A DNA stretch of 64,000 nucleotides from Gammaproteobacteria bacterium. Lineage in GTDB: Bacteria; Pseudomonadota; Gammaproteobacteria; Steroidobacterales; GCA-2729495. Below are positions 24,362 through 32,628 of the stretch, piece by piece. Position numbers and translations under genes: made by a program. Below the pieces are notes generated by a model. That model had not been told where the DNA came from, did no database searches, and was given only the letters and a program-made list of their open reading frames with translations. The stretch covers positions 2,034,992-2,098,991 of the forward strand of contig CP054183.1 in assembly GCA_015709695.1 (NCBI GenBank), in the 5' to 3' direction. Each line of letters begins with the position of its first letter. Within the stretch, counting starts at the first letter, position 1.

Positions 24362-24438
24362 TGGTGGTGATGGGTGGACTTGAACCACCGACCTCAGCAT
24401 TATGAGTGCCGCGCTCTAACCAGCTGAGCTACATCACC
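24362..24438 (-). tRNA. tRNA-Met (CAT), elongator type
   Basis: 77 nt including encoded CCA. On the minus strand the acceptor GGTGATG pairs with CATCACC; the D arm is GCTCAGCTGGTTAGAGC; the anticodon loop is CTCATAA (anticodon CAT) closed by CGGCA/TGCTG; the T arm holds GGTTCAAGTCC. The first acceptor base pair is a normal G-C, which argues against an initiator tRNA. Confidence 0.95.
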
Positions 24439-24499
24439 ACGCTGGCGACGCCCGGTTCTAGATGGGCCTGCGGGCAGGCCCTGGGCGAGCGTGGGGCGC

Positions 24500-24528
24500 A
24501 TTGTCTTTGCACCCCCCTCCGCTGTCAA
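24500..24528 (-). promoter_or_regulatory. Promoter of tRNA-Met
   Basis: On the minus strand a perfect TTGACA (24523-24528), 17 bp, GACAAT (24500-24505), ~60 bp before the tRNA 5' end. Confidence 0.75.
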
Positions 24529-24572
24529 GAAACCCTTTTAGAATCAGCAAATACCCGGGATGTGCCGGGCGC

Positions 24573-25241
24573 CTAGAGCTCCGCCGGCGCCAGCGGGGAG
24601 CCATCGATGTTGACCGCACGGGCACTGTCCACGGCGGCGAGTGCCTGGTGGATGGCCCTGGGGCTCTGCAGCGCGAGGAACAGCATCTCGCCGAGGTCGG
24701 TGAGCGAGATGTAGCCGCTGACGGTGTTGCTGGCGGTGAGGATGGCGGTGCCGGTGCCGGGGCGGCGCGTGGTGCCGCCGGCGCGGACGATGGTCCAGTC
24801 GAGATCGGTGCCGCGCAGGCGGTTCTCCGCCCACTCCTTGGCGCGCAATGCCCGGCCGGCGATGGCCTTGACGAAGGGATCCACGGCGGCCGCGCTGTCG
24901 CCGCAGCCGATGGAGCTGGTCAGCACGAAGCGGCGCACGCCGGCGGCGACCGCGGCGTCGATCACGTTGATGTTGCCCTGGGTGTTCATCTGCGGCGAGC
25001 CGCCGAGGATGGCGACCACCGCGCAGGCCGCGCCGTCGCGGCCGGCGAAGGCACGGGCCACGGCGGCGCGGTCGGTCATGTCGCAGAGCATCGATGTGGC
25101 ACCGGCACGGGTGATGTAGTCGAGCTCGCGCGGACCGCGCAGCAGCGAGAGCACCTTGTAGCCTGCGGCGACGGCCCGCTGCGTGAGGCGGAGGCCGGGG
25201 TCGGTGTCGCCACCGAAGACGAGGACGGTGTCGTAGCTCAT
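24573..25241 (-). CDS. NAD(P)-binding Rossmann protein, atypical SDR / NmrA-like
   Basis: A 222-residue cytoplasmic protein. The nucleotide-binding start is VLVFGGDTDPGLRLTQRAVAAG (a GGxxxxG-type variant of the Rossmann glycine motif), followed by CDMTDRAAVARAF, LTSSIGCGD and WTIVRAGG, the layout of NAD(P)H-binding SDR-a5-like proteins. The usual YxxxK catalytic pair is not evident, so redox sensing or a divergent reductase are both possible. ATG 25241 is chosen because homology begins there. It is divergent from the small barrel gene at 25352. Confidence 0.8.
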   Translation of the reverse strand: MSYDTVLVFGGDTDPGLRLTQRAVAAGYKVLSLLRGPRELDYITRAGATSMLCDMTDRAAVARAFAGRDGAACAVVAILGGSPQMNTQGNINVIDAAVAAGVRRFVLTSSIGCGDSAAAVDPFVKAIAGRALRAKEWAENRLRGTDLDWTIVRAGGTTRRPGTGTAILTASNTVSGYISLTDLGEMLFLALQSPRAIHQALAAVDSARAVNIDGSPLAPAEL

Positions 25242-25351
25242 CGCTGGGGCCGCATGCCGGGTCGTGGCCGGTCGTCGTCGACGATACCCCAGGCGCCGCG
25301 GATGCGCCATAATCCCCGGCACGCCGTTCCCGGCCGCGAAAGGACCTTCAC

Positions 25352-25912
25352 ATGCAGCGGAATGTTTCATGCCTCCTCGCCCTGCTCGCCGCGGCCATGC
25401 TGCCGGCCACCGGCCTGGCCGGTACCGACAGCGGCTTCTACATCGGCGGCGCCGCCGGCCAGGCCAAGGTGGGCGACATCGATGCCAGTGCCATCGGCAC
25501 GGGCAGCAACCTCAGCTTCGACGGCACGGACACCGGCTGGAAGGCCTTCGCCGGCTACAACTTCGGCTGGATCCCCTTCGTGGATCTCGCCATCGAGGGT
25601 GGCTACATCGACTTCGGCAAGCCCGATGACCACGGGCTCAGCATCGATGCCAACGGCTGGGATCTCTTCGGCCTGGTCGGCGTCAACCTCGGCCCGGTCG
25701 GGCTGTTCGGCAAGCTCGGCATGGTGCAGTGGGATGCCGACGCCTCGGGCGGCGGCTATTCCGGCAGCGACGACGGCACGGATCCGGGCTACGGCGTCGG
25801 CCTGCGCATGAAGTTCGGCTCCGTGGAAGTCCGTGCCGAGTACGAATACTTCGACATCAGCGCCGCCGACGACGTGTCGCTGGCCTCCATCGGCGCAGCC
25901 TGGACCTTCTGA
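25352..25912 (+). CDS. Small outer-membrane beta-barrel protein, OmpA-barrel type
   Basis: A 186-residue protein: signal peptide (MQRNVSCLLALLAAAML, cleavage near GLAG), then about eight amphipathic strands (GFYIGGAAGQAKV, GWKAFAGYNFGW, FVDLAIEGGYIDFG, and so on) and a final aromatic residue in IGAAWTF, the outer-membrane insertion signal. It matches stand-alone OmpA-like/OMP_b-brl barrels. No periplasmic domain. The stop at 25910-25912 runs directly into REP-like repeats. Confidence 0.85.
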   Translation: MQRNVSCLLALLAAAMLPATGLAGTDSGFYIGGAAGQAKVGDIDASAIGTGSNLSFDGTDTGWKAFAGYNFGWIPFVDLAIEGGYIDFGKPDDHGLSIDANGWDLFGLVGVNLGPVGLFGKLGMVQWDADASGGGYSGSDDGTDPGYGVGLRMKFGSVEVRAEYEYFDISAADDVSLASIGAAWTF

Positions 25913-25960
25913 AAAAGGTGCCGAAAAAGGTGCCCGAAAAAGGTGCCTGACATATTTTCC
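25913..25960. repeat. REP-like repeats upstream of the RAYT gene
   Basis: Three GAAAAAGGTGCC units in a row. The last continues as AAAGGTGCCTGACATATTTTCC (25939-25960), the exact reverse complement of 26735-26756 on the other side of the transposase. Confidence 0.85.
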
Positions 25961-26051
25961 GTTTCCGGCCACTCCTGACGGTTTCACGGCATGACGAGCG
26001 GCGGCCCGGGCGTTAGCGTGGTCCGGTCCACGCCACCGGGAGTGAAGCCCC

Positions 26052-26777
26052 ATGGGGCGGCCGCCGCGCGTCCTGCTGCCCGGATTCCCGCACCATGTGA
26101 TGCAGCGGGGCCATAACCGGAACGCCGTCTTCGTCGAACCGGCCGACTACGAGGTCTACCTCGCCAACCTCGCGCACTGGAAGCAGGTCTTCGACGTCGC
26201 GGTGCAGGCCTGGTGCCTGATGACCAACCACGTGCACCTGGTGCTGGTGCCCCGCCGGGAAGGCGCCGGCATCTCCGGGCTGATGCGCCGCCTCTCCGCC
26301 CGGCAGGGTCGCTACGTCAACCGCGTCGAGGGGCGCCTCGGCACACTGTGGTGCGGACGCTTCCACAGCAGCGTGCTGGATTCGGACGCCTACCTGCTGG
26401 CCTGCCTGCGCTACGTCGAGATGAACCCGGTGCGCGCAGGGATCGCCGCCCACCCGCGGGATTACCTCTGGAGCAGTTGCCGTGAGCGGATGGGCCTGGC
26501 GCCACCGGGCCTGCTCGATCCGGACGCGGGGATGGACGGCCTCGGCGACACACCAGAGGCCCGGCGGCAAGCCTACGCCCGCTATCTCGGCGCCGAGCCC
26601 GATATCACCGAGCTTGAGCTGATCCGCGGTGCCGTCCAGCGCAACCGGCTGACCGGCGGCGACCGGTTCGTCGCCGAGATCCAGCAGCGCACGGGGCTGC
26701 GGATCGAGAACCGCGGCAGGGGGCGGCCGCGGCGGGAAAATATGTCAGGCACCTTTAAGACGATACCGCGAAAATAA
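26052..26777 (+). CDS. REP-associated tyrosine transposase (IS200/IS605-like Y1 family)
   Basis: A 241-residue single-strand DNA transposase of the RAYT type. Conserved pieces: PGFPHHVMQRGHNRNAVF at the N-terminus, the metal-binding HUH motif as HVHLVL near residue 60, and the catalytic tyrosine region with ARQGRYVNR near residue 95 and LWCGRFHSSVL. Residues 115-145 (YLLACLRYVEMNPVRAGI) are family-typical. It is the only mobile-element gene in the window. Perfect 22-bp inverted repeats flank it, and the right one lies inside its last codons (ENMSGTF). Those repeats match the REP family scattered in the window, so it probably creates them. Confidence 0.92.
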   Translation: MGRPPRVLLPGFPHHVMQRGHNRNAVFVEPADYEVYLANLAHWKQVFDVAVQAWCLMTNHVHLVLVPRREGAGISGLMRRLSARQGRYVNRVEGRLGTLWCGRFHSSVLDSDAYLLACLRYVEMNPVRAGIAAHPRDYLWSSCRERMGLAPPGLLDPDAGMDGLGDTPEARRQAYARYLGAEPDITELELIRGAVQRNRLTGGDRFVAEIQQRTGLRIENRGRGRPRRENMSGTFKTIPRK

Positions 26778-26819
26778 GTCTGACACCTTTTTCAAAAATA
26801 AGTCTGACACCTTTTTCAG
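26735..26819. repeat. REP-like repeats downstream of the RAYT gene, reaching the ychF stop
   Basis: GGAAAATATGTCAGGCACCTTT (26735-26756) mirrors 25939-25960. Two direct copies of AAAATAAGTCTGACACCTTTTTC follow at 26771-26793 and 26795-26817. The last overlaps the stop codon of ychF. The unit is the same as in the 81-bp inverted repeat at 6.4 kb. Confidence 0.88.
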
Positions 26820-27907
26820 ACGTTGAAGCGGAAGTGCATGACGTCGCCTTCGCGGACGAGGTAGTCCTTGCCCTCGAGGCGCAGCCGGCCGGCTTCTTTC
26901 GCGCCCTGCTCGCCCCGGCCCTTGATGAAGTCGTCGAAGGCGATGACTTCGGCGCGGATGAAGCCTTTCTCGAAATCGGTGTGGATCTCGCCGGCGGCCT
27001 GCGGCGCGGTGGCGCCGCGGCGCACGGTCCAGGCGCGGACTTCCTTTTCACCGGCGGTGAAGAAGGTCTGCAGGCCGAGCAGCCGGTAGCCGGCGCGGAT
27101 GACGCGGTTCAGGCCGGGCTCCTCGAGGCCGAGGTCGTCGAGGAAGGCCTGCTTGTCGGCGTCGTCCAGCTGGGCGATCTCCGCCTCGATGGCGGCGCAG
27201 ACCACGACCACCTCCGAGCCGTCCGCAGCGGCCAGTGCCTGCACCCGCTCGACGTACCCGTTGCCGCCGAGGCCCTGCTCGTCGACGTTGGCGACATACA
27301 TGACCGGCTTGGCGGAGATCAGAAACAGCTCGCGCACCGCCTGGCTGTGGTCCTCCGGCACCTCGAAGCTGCGCGCCGGATGCCCGGCGCCGAGGTGGTC
27401 GCGCAGCCGCTCCAGGCACTCGCGCCGCGCGACGTCTTCCTTCTTTCCGGTCTTCGCCTGCTTGCCGGCACGCTCCACGGCCTTCTCCACCGCGGCGAGG
27501 TCGGCGAGCATCAGCTCGGTGTTGATGACCTCGATGTCATGCACCGGGTCGACGCGGCCGGCGACGTGCACCACGTCGGCGTTCTCGAAGCAGCGCACGA
27601 CATGGGCGATGGCATGGGTCTCGCGGATGTTGGCGAGGAACTGGTTGCCGAGCCCCTCGCCCTTCGAGGCGCCCTCCACCAACCCGGCGATGTCGACGAA
27701 CTCCACCGTGGTGGGCAGGATCTTCTGCGGCCGGACGATCTCGGCCAGCTGCGCCAGGCGCGGGTCCGGCACGGCCACCACGCCGACGTTGGGGTCGATG
27801 GTGCAGAACGGGTAGTTCTCGGCGGCGATGCCGGCCGCCGTCAGGGCGTTGAACAGGGTGGACTTGCCGACGTTGGGCAGGCCGACGATTCCGCAGCGGA
27901 TGGGCAT
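26816..27907 (-). CDS. ychF: Redox-regulated ATPase YchF (Obg-family P-loop protein)
   Basis: A 363-residue universal P-loop NTPase that prefers ATP, associates with ribosomes and affects stress responses. G1 loop [14 protein letters not shown] (residues ~8-21), G3 [20 protein letters not shown] region (~68-88), a coiled insertion ([18 protein letters not shown]), and the C-terminal TGS domain ([16 protein letters not shown]). Length matches the family exactly. The stop codon sits inside a REP-like unit. Confidence 0.97.
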   Translation of the reverse strand: MPIRCGIVGLPNVGKSTLFNALTAAGIAAENYPFCTIDPNVGVVAVPDPRLAQLAEIVRPQKILPTTVEFVDIAGLVEGASKGEGLGNQFLANIRETHAIAHVVRCFENADVVHVAGRVDPVHDIEVINTELMLADLAAVEKAVERAGKQAKTGKKEDVARRECLERLRDHLGAGHPARSFEVPEDHSQAVRELFLISAKPVMYVANVDEQGLGGNGYVERVQALAAADGSEVVVVCAAIEAEIAQLDDADKQAFLDDLGLEEPGLNRVIRAGYRLLGLQTFFTAGEKEVRAWTVRRGATAPQAAGEIHTDFEKGFIRAEVIAFDDFIKGRGEQGAKEAGRLRLEGKDYLVREGDVMHFRFNV

Positions 27908-27981
27908 GACAGCGAACGGCAGGCAGACTTCGGGGCGGCCATCCTAAACGGGGTGGCGCGGAATGCAAGGCCCGCCCGGGT

Positions 27982-30252
27982 TCAGCGGACCTCGTCGAGG
28001 ATCGAACCCTCCGGGATCGGGCGGCCGATGGCGAGCTGCAGCTGCCAGCTGCCGTTGTCGACGTAGCCCAGCGAGAGGATGAATGGACCGGCCGGCGAGC
28101 GGCCGCCCAGCGAGCCGGCGATGCCGTAGAGCGCGCCGTCATTCACGTTGTCGATGCGGTCCCCCATGCGGCCCGCCTGCAGGCGCAGCCCGGCATACAG
28201 GGCCTGGCTGAACAGCGACTGGATGTCGGCCAGCTTCCAGTTGTAGGAGGTGCCGGCATACCAGTAGCTGGTGCCGCGCAGCTCGCCCCGCTGCAGGCCG
28301 GGGAAGGTGCGGATGCCGCCGATGCGGAACTGGTCGGTGAGCGGCAGGTCGCCGGACAGCTCCTTGCCACCGCCGACCATGAGCTGCAGGGCGTCGCCGC
28401 GGAAAGGGATGACCCGGGTGATGACCCCCTCGGCGACATCGTAGTCTTCGTCGCCGCCGAGCCAGTTGCCGCCATGCGCATACTTGGCGTTGATGAAGGT
28501 GCCGCGGGTCGGCACCCCGACCGCATCGCGCGTATCCCAGACCATGCCCACCTGGATGGTCGAATCGCCGGTCCAGCCCTTCTCCGGCAGCACCGTCAGG
28601 CCGGTGTCGCGCTTGGCTTCGTACCAGCCGCTGCGCAAGCCGATACGGAACTGCGCGCGGGAATCCAGGTTCATGCCCAGGTCCAGCTGGCCGTAGCCTT
28701 CACGCTGGAAGTAGCGCGCGACACGCTCGCCGTCGCTGTAGATGTCCTCGATGTTCATCTCCACGCGCGCCAGCGGCTGCACGAAGAACCGCTGGCGCAC
28801 GTCCAGCGGCTGGTAGAAGTCGGTCTGCACCAGGCTCTGCGTGCCGATCTGCAGGGTGTTGTTCCACGCGCCTCCGTAGGCGTTCACCCAGGTGCGGCTG
28901 CCGTCGGCGCGCAGCAGCGCCTGCAACTGCCCGTCGCCATCGGCCGCCAGGCCGAGGTCGAAGCGGATGTAGTTCGGGCCCCAGCCCTTCTCCACCGCAC
29001 GGATTTCCAGCGTCGCGGCATCCGGCGGGCCGCTGATGTCGTACTCGACGCGCTCGAAGTCGCCCAGCGCGAAGACGCGACCGGTGTCCTCGGCGATCTG
29101 TGCATTGGTGACCTCGGCACCCGGCTTCACGAGCTTCAGCTGCGCGCGCACGTACCCCGGGTTGACCCGCCGCAGCCCCTCCAGCCGCACCTCGGCCAGG
29201 CGCGTGGTCGGCCGGGTGGCCCGGTCGATGCCATGGCGCCAGGCCAGGTACTGCTCTTCCGGCAGGGCGTAACGGCCGAGCTCGGCCTTCATTTTTTCTG
29301 CAGCTGCCCGGCCGAGCGGAATGGCGTCGGGTACCCGCTCGAAGGAGGCCGAGCCGATGTTCCCCATGGGCACCACGATGCTCACGTCCTGCGGGCCCAG
29401 TGTCGCGAGCTGCGCGTTCTGGTTGGCATCGATCATGACATCCAGCGAGCGGCCGGCCAGCGCCACCGCCGACAGCAGGTCCTCGGCCTTCGGCGGCGGC
29501 GATGCCAGCGACACCGCGATCACCACGTCGGCACAGAGGTGGCGCGCGATGTCCACCGGCAGGTTGCGCATCATGCCGCCGTCAGACAGCACGCGGCCAT
29601 CCAGCGTGACCGGCGCAAAGGCCCCCGGCACCGACATGCTGGCGCGCATGGCCACGGAGAGGTCGCCGCTGTCGAGGACCACCATCTGGCCGCCGAGCAT
29701 GTCCGTGGCCACGGCGCGGAACGGGATCGGCAGGTCATCGAAATCGCGGACCACGCGCGCATGGGCGACGAGGCCGCGGATGACGTCCTCGATGTCCTGC
29801 GTCTTCAGCAGTCCGCCCGGTGCCTGCAACCTGCCGCGCTTGATGCCGAACTCGATGTTGTTGGTGTAGTTCTCGCCGGCGAGCTTCTCGCGGATGGGCG
29901 TGCGGTCACGCAGGCCCTCGGTGCCCACCGTCTTCGCCCAGTTGATGGCGAGCACCTCGCGCTCGATTTCCGCCGCCGGCATGCCGGCCGCAAAGGTGCC
30001 ACCGACCAGCGCACCCATGCTGGTGCCGGTGACGCAGTCCACCGGCACGCGCAGTTCGTCGAGCACCTGCAGGACGCCGACGTGGGCCGCGCCCTTGGCA
30101 CCGCCGCCGCCGAGCACCAGGCCAATGCGCGGGCGAGGCGTCGCGGAGGCAGCGGCGGCAGGTGCGACCGCATCGGCAACGGCTGCGCCGGCCAGCGCCA
30201 GCAGGCCCGTCAGAAGTAAGGCCTGGCATCCCAGGCAGGCAGGCTTCCCCAT
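27982..30252 (-). CDS. Patatin-like phospholipase fused to an Omp85 barrel (PlpD-type, type Vd secretion)
   Basis: A 756-residue protein. Signal peptide, then a patatin domain (~40-300) with the oxyanion GGGGAKG, nucleophile Ser in GTSMG and catalytic Asp in SDGGMMRN; next a POTRA domain (~350-425) and a C-terminal 16-strand Omp85/BamA-type barrel (~450-756). This is the architecture of P. aeruginosa PlpD, where the barrel carries the lipase to the cell surface. Predicted phospholipase A activity at or outside the outer membrane. The initiating ATG at 30252 precedes MGKPACLGCQALLLTGLLAL; the Cys residues there do not form a clear lipobox. Confidence 0.93.
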   Translation of the reverse strand: MGKPACLGCQALLLTGLLALAGAAVADAVAPAAAASATPRPRIGLVLGGGGAKGAAHVGVLQVLDELRVPVDCVTGTSMGALVGGTFAAGMPAAEIEREVLAINWAKTVGTEGLRDRTPIREKLAGENYTNNIEFGIKRGRLQAPGGLLKTQDIEDVIRGLVAHARVVRDFDDLPIPFRAVATDMLGGQMVVLDSGDLSVAMRASMSVPGAFAPVTLDGRVLSDGGMMRNLPVDIARHLCADVVIAVSLASPPPKAEDLLSAVALAGRSLDVMIDANQNAQLATLGPQDVSIVVPMGNIGSASFERVPDAIPLGRAAAEKMKAELGRYALPEEQYLAWRHGIDRATRPTTRLAEVRLEGLRRVNPGYVRAQLKLVKPGAEVTNAQIAEDTGRVFALGDFERVEYDISGPPDAATLEIRAVEKGWGPNYIRFDLGLAADGDGQLQALLRADGSRTWVNAYGGAWNNTLQIGTQSLVQTDFYQPLDVRQRFFVQPLARVEMNIEDIYSDGERVARYFQREGYGQLDLGMNLDSRAQFRIGLRSGWYEAKRDTGLTVLPEKGWTGDSTIQVGMVWDTRDAVGVPTRGTFINAKYAHGGNWLGGDEDYDVAEGVITRVIPFRGDALQLMVGGGKELSGDLPLTDQFRIGGIRTFPGLQRGELRGTSYWYAGTSYNWKLADIQSLFSQALYAGLRLQAGRMGDRIDNVNDGALYGIAGSLGGRSPAGPFILSLGYVDNGSWQLQLAIGRPIPEGSILDEVR

Positions 30253-30362
30253 GATCGAGTCCTCCGTCCCTTGATTCTAGCCTGTGCCCGCCGGCCGCAT
30301 TGGCCCGGGTTCAGGTGCGGTATAGACTGCGGCCGTCGTTTCCCCACAGAGGATGAATCCCC

Positions 30363-30884
30363 ATGCGTTCCCGACTGTTCACCCTGGCCATGGTGGCCCT
30401 GGCGTTGCCCGCGCTGGCCCCGGCGCAGGTCAATCCCACGTTCTCCGACCTCACCGAGGCCACCGAGCAGGCGCGCACCATCGTGCAGACGGAGAGGAAG
30501 ATGATCATCAGCCAGGGCCTCGCCATGACCTCGGCCGAGAGCCAGGCGTTCTGGCCGCTCTATGACAAGTACGCCGCCGAGGCGAAGGCCATCGGCGACC
30601 TGCGCGTCAAGGTCATCACCGATTACGCTGCCCACTATGACAACCTCAGCGACGACGTGGCCAGGCAGCTGACCAAGGACGGGCTCAAGTACCAGGAGAA
30701 GCTGCTGGACCTTCGCAAGAGCTACCTGCGCAAGTTCCTCAAGGTGCTGCCCGAGACCAAGGTGGCGCGCTTCTACCAGCTCGAGAACAAGCTCGACGCC
30801 ATCACTGCCTTCGCCCTCGCCCGCAGCATCCCGCTGATCCCGCAGGCGCCGGCCGGGCAGCCCCTCTCCCAGCCGGGCGGCTAG
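30363..30884 (+). CDS. Exported helical protein, possibly Spy/CpxP-like
   Basis: A 173-residue protein with a signal peptide (MRSRLFTLAMVALALPALAPA) and an all-helical mature part with many charged residues (EKLLDLRKSYLRKFLKVLPETKVARFYQLENKLD). The pattern 'LPETKVARFYQLENKL' resembles LTPEQ-type segments of periplasmic helical chaperones or metal-resistance proteins, but identity is not certain. The stop overlaps the convergent MscS gene stop in a shared CTAG. Confidence 0.7.
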   Translation: MRSRLFTLAMVALALPALAPAQVNPTFSDLTEATEQARTIVQTERKMIISQGLAMTSAESQAFWPLYDKYAAEAKAIGDLRVKVITDYAAHYDNLSDDVARQLTKDGLKYQEKLLDLRKSYLRKFLKVLPETKVARFYQLENKLDAITAFALARSIPLIPQAPAGQPLSQPGG

Positions 30885-32551
30885 CTCCGCGGGGTCCGGT
30901 CGGTGGCACCGGCCGGACCCTCGCCCCGCGCCGCTGGCGGCTGTGCGGGCGCCGCGTACCACTGCTCGCGCGGCACGATCTTCGGCTCCGCCGGATCGCC
31001 CTCGTAGGCCGGCGTCATGATCTGCACGCCGTGCTCGTTGAAGACATCGAGGATGTTCTGGTGCAGCGCCGAATAGGCGTCCATCAGGCCCTCGGCCGAA
31101 TCCTTGTAGGCGTTGAGCTGGTAGACCACGGCGAAGTCGCCGAGCTGCTTCTGCCGCACGAAGGGTGCCGGCTCCTTCAGCACCACGGGCGTGCGTGCCG
31201 CCGCATCCACCAGCATGGCGTGCACCTGGCGCCAGGGCACCTCGTAGCCGATGCCGACCTCGGTCTGCAGGACCAGGCCCCGCGTCCGCGCCAGCACGCT
31301 GTAGTTGACCAGGCTGCTGGTGGTGATGGTGGCGTTGGGGATGGTGACCTCCTCGTTGCGGATGGTGCGCACCCGCGTGGTCAGCAGCCGCACCTCGGTG
31401 ACCACGCCCATGACCTCGCCGACCTTGATCAGGTCCCCTGCCTTGAACACACGGCCGAAGGTGGTCAGGTAGCCGGAGATCACTCCTGACACCGCGGAAC
31501 TCGCGCCGAGCGAGATCAGCAACCCCGCGAAGACCGACACGCCCTTCAGCGCCTCGGTACCCGAGCCGGGCAGGTACGGATAGGCCATCACCAGGGCCAG
31601 CGCCAGCACCACCGCGCGCACGATCTTGTAGGTGGGCCAGGACCACTCGCGGTCGAACCGGGGCAGCTCCGTGGCACCACGCTCCACGGCGCCGAAGTAG
31701 ACCTTGAGCAGCCGCAGGCTGTACCGGGTGATCGCGAACAGGACCAGCAGGAAGAACAGGCTCGGCAGGTAGGCCGCCAGCGATTCGCCGATGTGCACCA
31801 CCGGCTGCACCACGAACAGCCCGAGGTTGTCGGCGATCCAGCCGGTCCAGGGGAACTGCGCCAGCACCAGCTGCAACCAGACGAACACCAGCGCCAGCCG
31901 CAGCAGCAGGCGCGTGGCGCGCAGGCCGCTTGCCATCGGCCGCCAGAGCGACAGCTGGCTGCCGTGGCCCATGCCAATGGGCAGGGACTCGACGCGGGCA
32001 CGGAACAGGCGCTCGACCAGCCGCTCGAGACGCCTGAAGGCGATGTTCAGCAACCACAGCAGCGCGACGAAGCCGGCGCTGGCGGCCAGCGCCACCAGGG
32101 CGCCCCGCACCAGGTGCTCGTCCGAGCGGTTGGCGCGATAGCCATCGATGGCCCTGCGGACCCCTTCGGCGTACACCCCCGCCAGCGACTCGGGCGCCAC
32201 CGACTCGAAATCGCCGTCGGCCTGGAACACCGTCATGATGCGTTCGGCCCCGGCCATGATCTGCCAGGTGCCGGCCACGGGCAGCAGCGTGACGTCAGCC
32301 GGCGTGATGGCCGGATTGCGCGCCGCTTCGCGGATGCGCCCGGCAATGCGTTCGGCACGCTCGCTCGCCGGCACCGAGGGTGAGCCACGGACGGTGAACA
32401 CGGTGCGGCCGTCGACCTGCACCGCCGCCGAGGGGATGTCGTCGCCCGCCGCGGTCGCGGCAGGCGGCGCCGCCCATGCCGGCCCGGCGGCCGAGGCACC
32501 CACCAGGATCACCAGGACCGCTGCTGCCTTGCGCACCGTCCGCCTGACCAT
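30881..32551 (-). CDS. MscS-family mechanosensitive ion channel with extended N-terminus
   Basis: A 556-residue inner-membrane channel that opens under membrane tension. Signal peptide, ~130-residue periplasmic domain, then several transmembrane segments and the MscS pore-lining helix and beta domain (GVSVFAGLLISLGASSAVSGVISG; FKAGDLIKVGEVMGVVTEV; TIPNATITTSSLVNYS). Longer than E. coli MscS (286 residues) because of the N-terminal periplasmic and membrane extension. ATG 32551 is favoured since it starts the signal peptide; an upstream ATG adds only 23 non-hydrophobic residues. Confidence 0.92.
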   Translation of the reverse strand: MVRRTVRKAAAVLVILVGASAAGPAWAAPPAATAAGDDIPSAAVQVDGRTVFTVRGSPSVPASERAERIAGRIREAARNPAITPADVTLLPVAGTWQIMAGAERIMTVFQADGDFESVAPESLAGVYAEGVRRAIDGYRANRSDEHLVRGALVALAASAGFVALLWLLNIAFRRLERLVERLFRARVESLPIGMGHGSQLSLWRPMASGLRATRLLLRLALVFVWLQLVLAQFPWTGWIADNLGLFVVQPVVHIGESLAAYLPSLFFLLVLFAITRYSLRLLKVYFGAVERGATELPRFDREWSWPTYKIVRAVVLALALVMAYPYLPGSGTEALKGVSVFAGLLISLGASSAVSGVISGYLTTFGRVFKAGDLIKVGEVMGVVTEVRLLTTRVRTIRNEEVTIPNATITTSSLVNYSVLARTRGLVLQTEVGIGYEVPWRQVHAMLVDAAARTPVVLKEPAPFVRQKQLGDFAVVYQLNAYKDSAEGLMDAYSALHQNILDVFNEHGVQIMTPAYEGDPAEPKIVPREQWYAAPAQPPAARGEGPAGATDRTPRS

Positions 32552-32593
32552 CCGCGTGGCCCCCTCCCCGCGAAATCCCGCCGACGAAGGCAA

Positions 32594-32623
32594 ACCGTGC
32601 CGCGGCTGATGCCGCGGCACGGT
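32594..32623 (-). terminator. Intrinsic terminator after the OmpW-like gene
   Basis: ACCGTGCCGCGGC (32594-32606) and GCCGCGGCACGGT (32611-32623) form a perfect 13-bp stem with a 4-nt loop, followed on the minus strand by TTTG. It lies between the OmpW-like stop and the MscS start. Confidence 0.8.
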
Positions 32624-32628
32624 CTCGC

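Noticed and set aside
24362-24438. Phage or island attachment site at tRNA-Met
   Set aside because: I saw no second copy of the tRNA 3' end and no integrase in the window.
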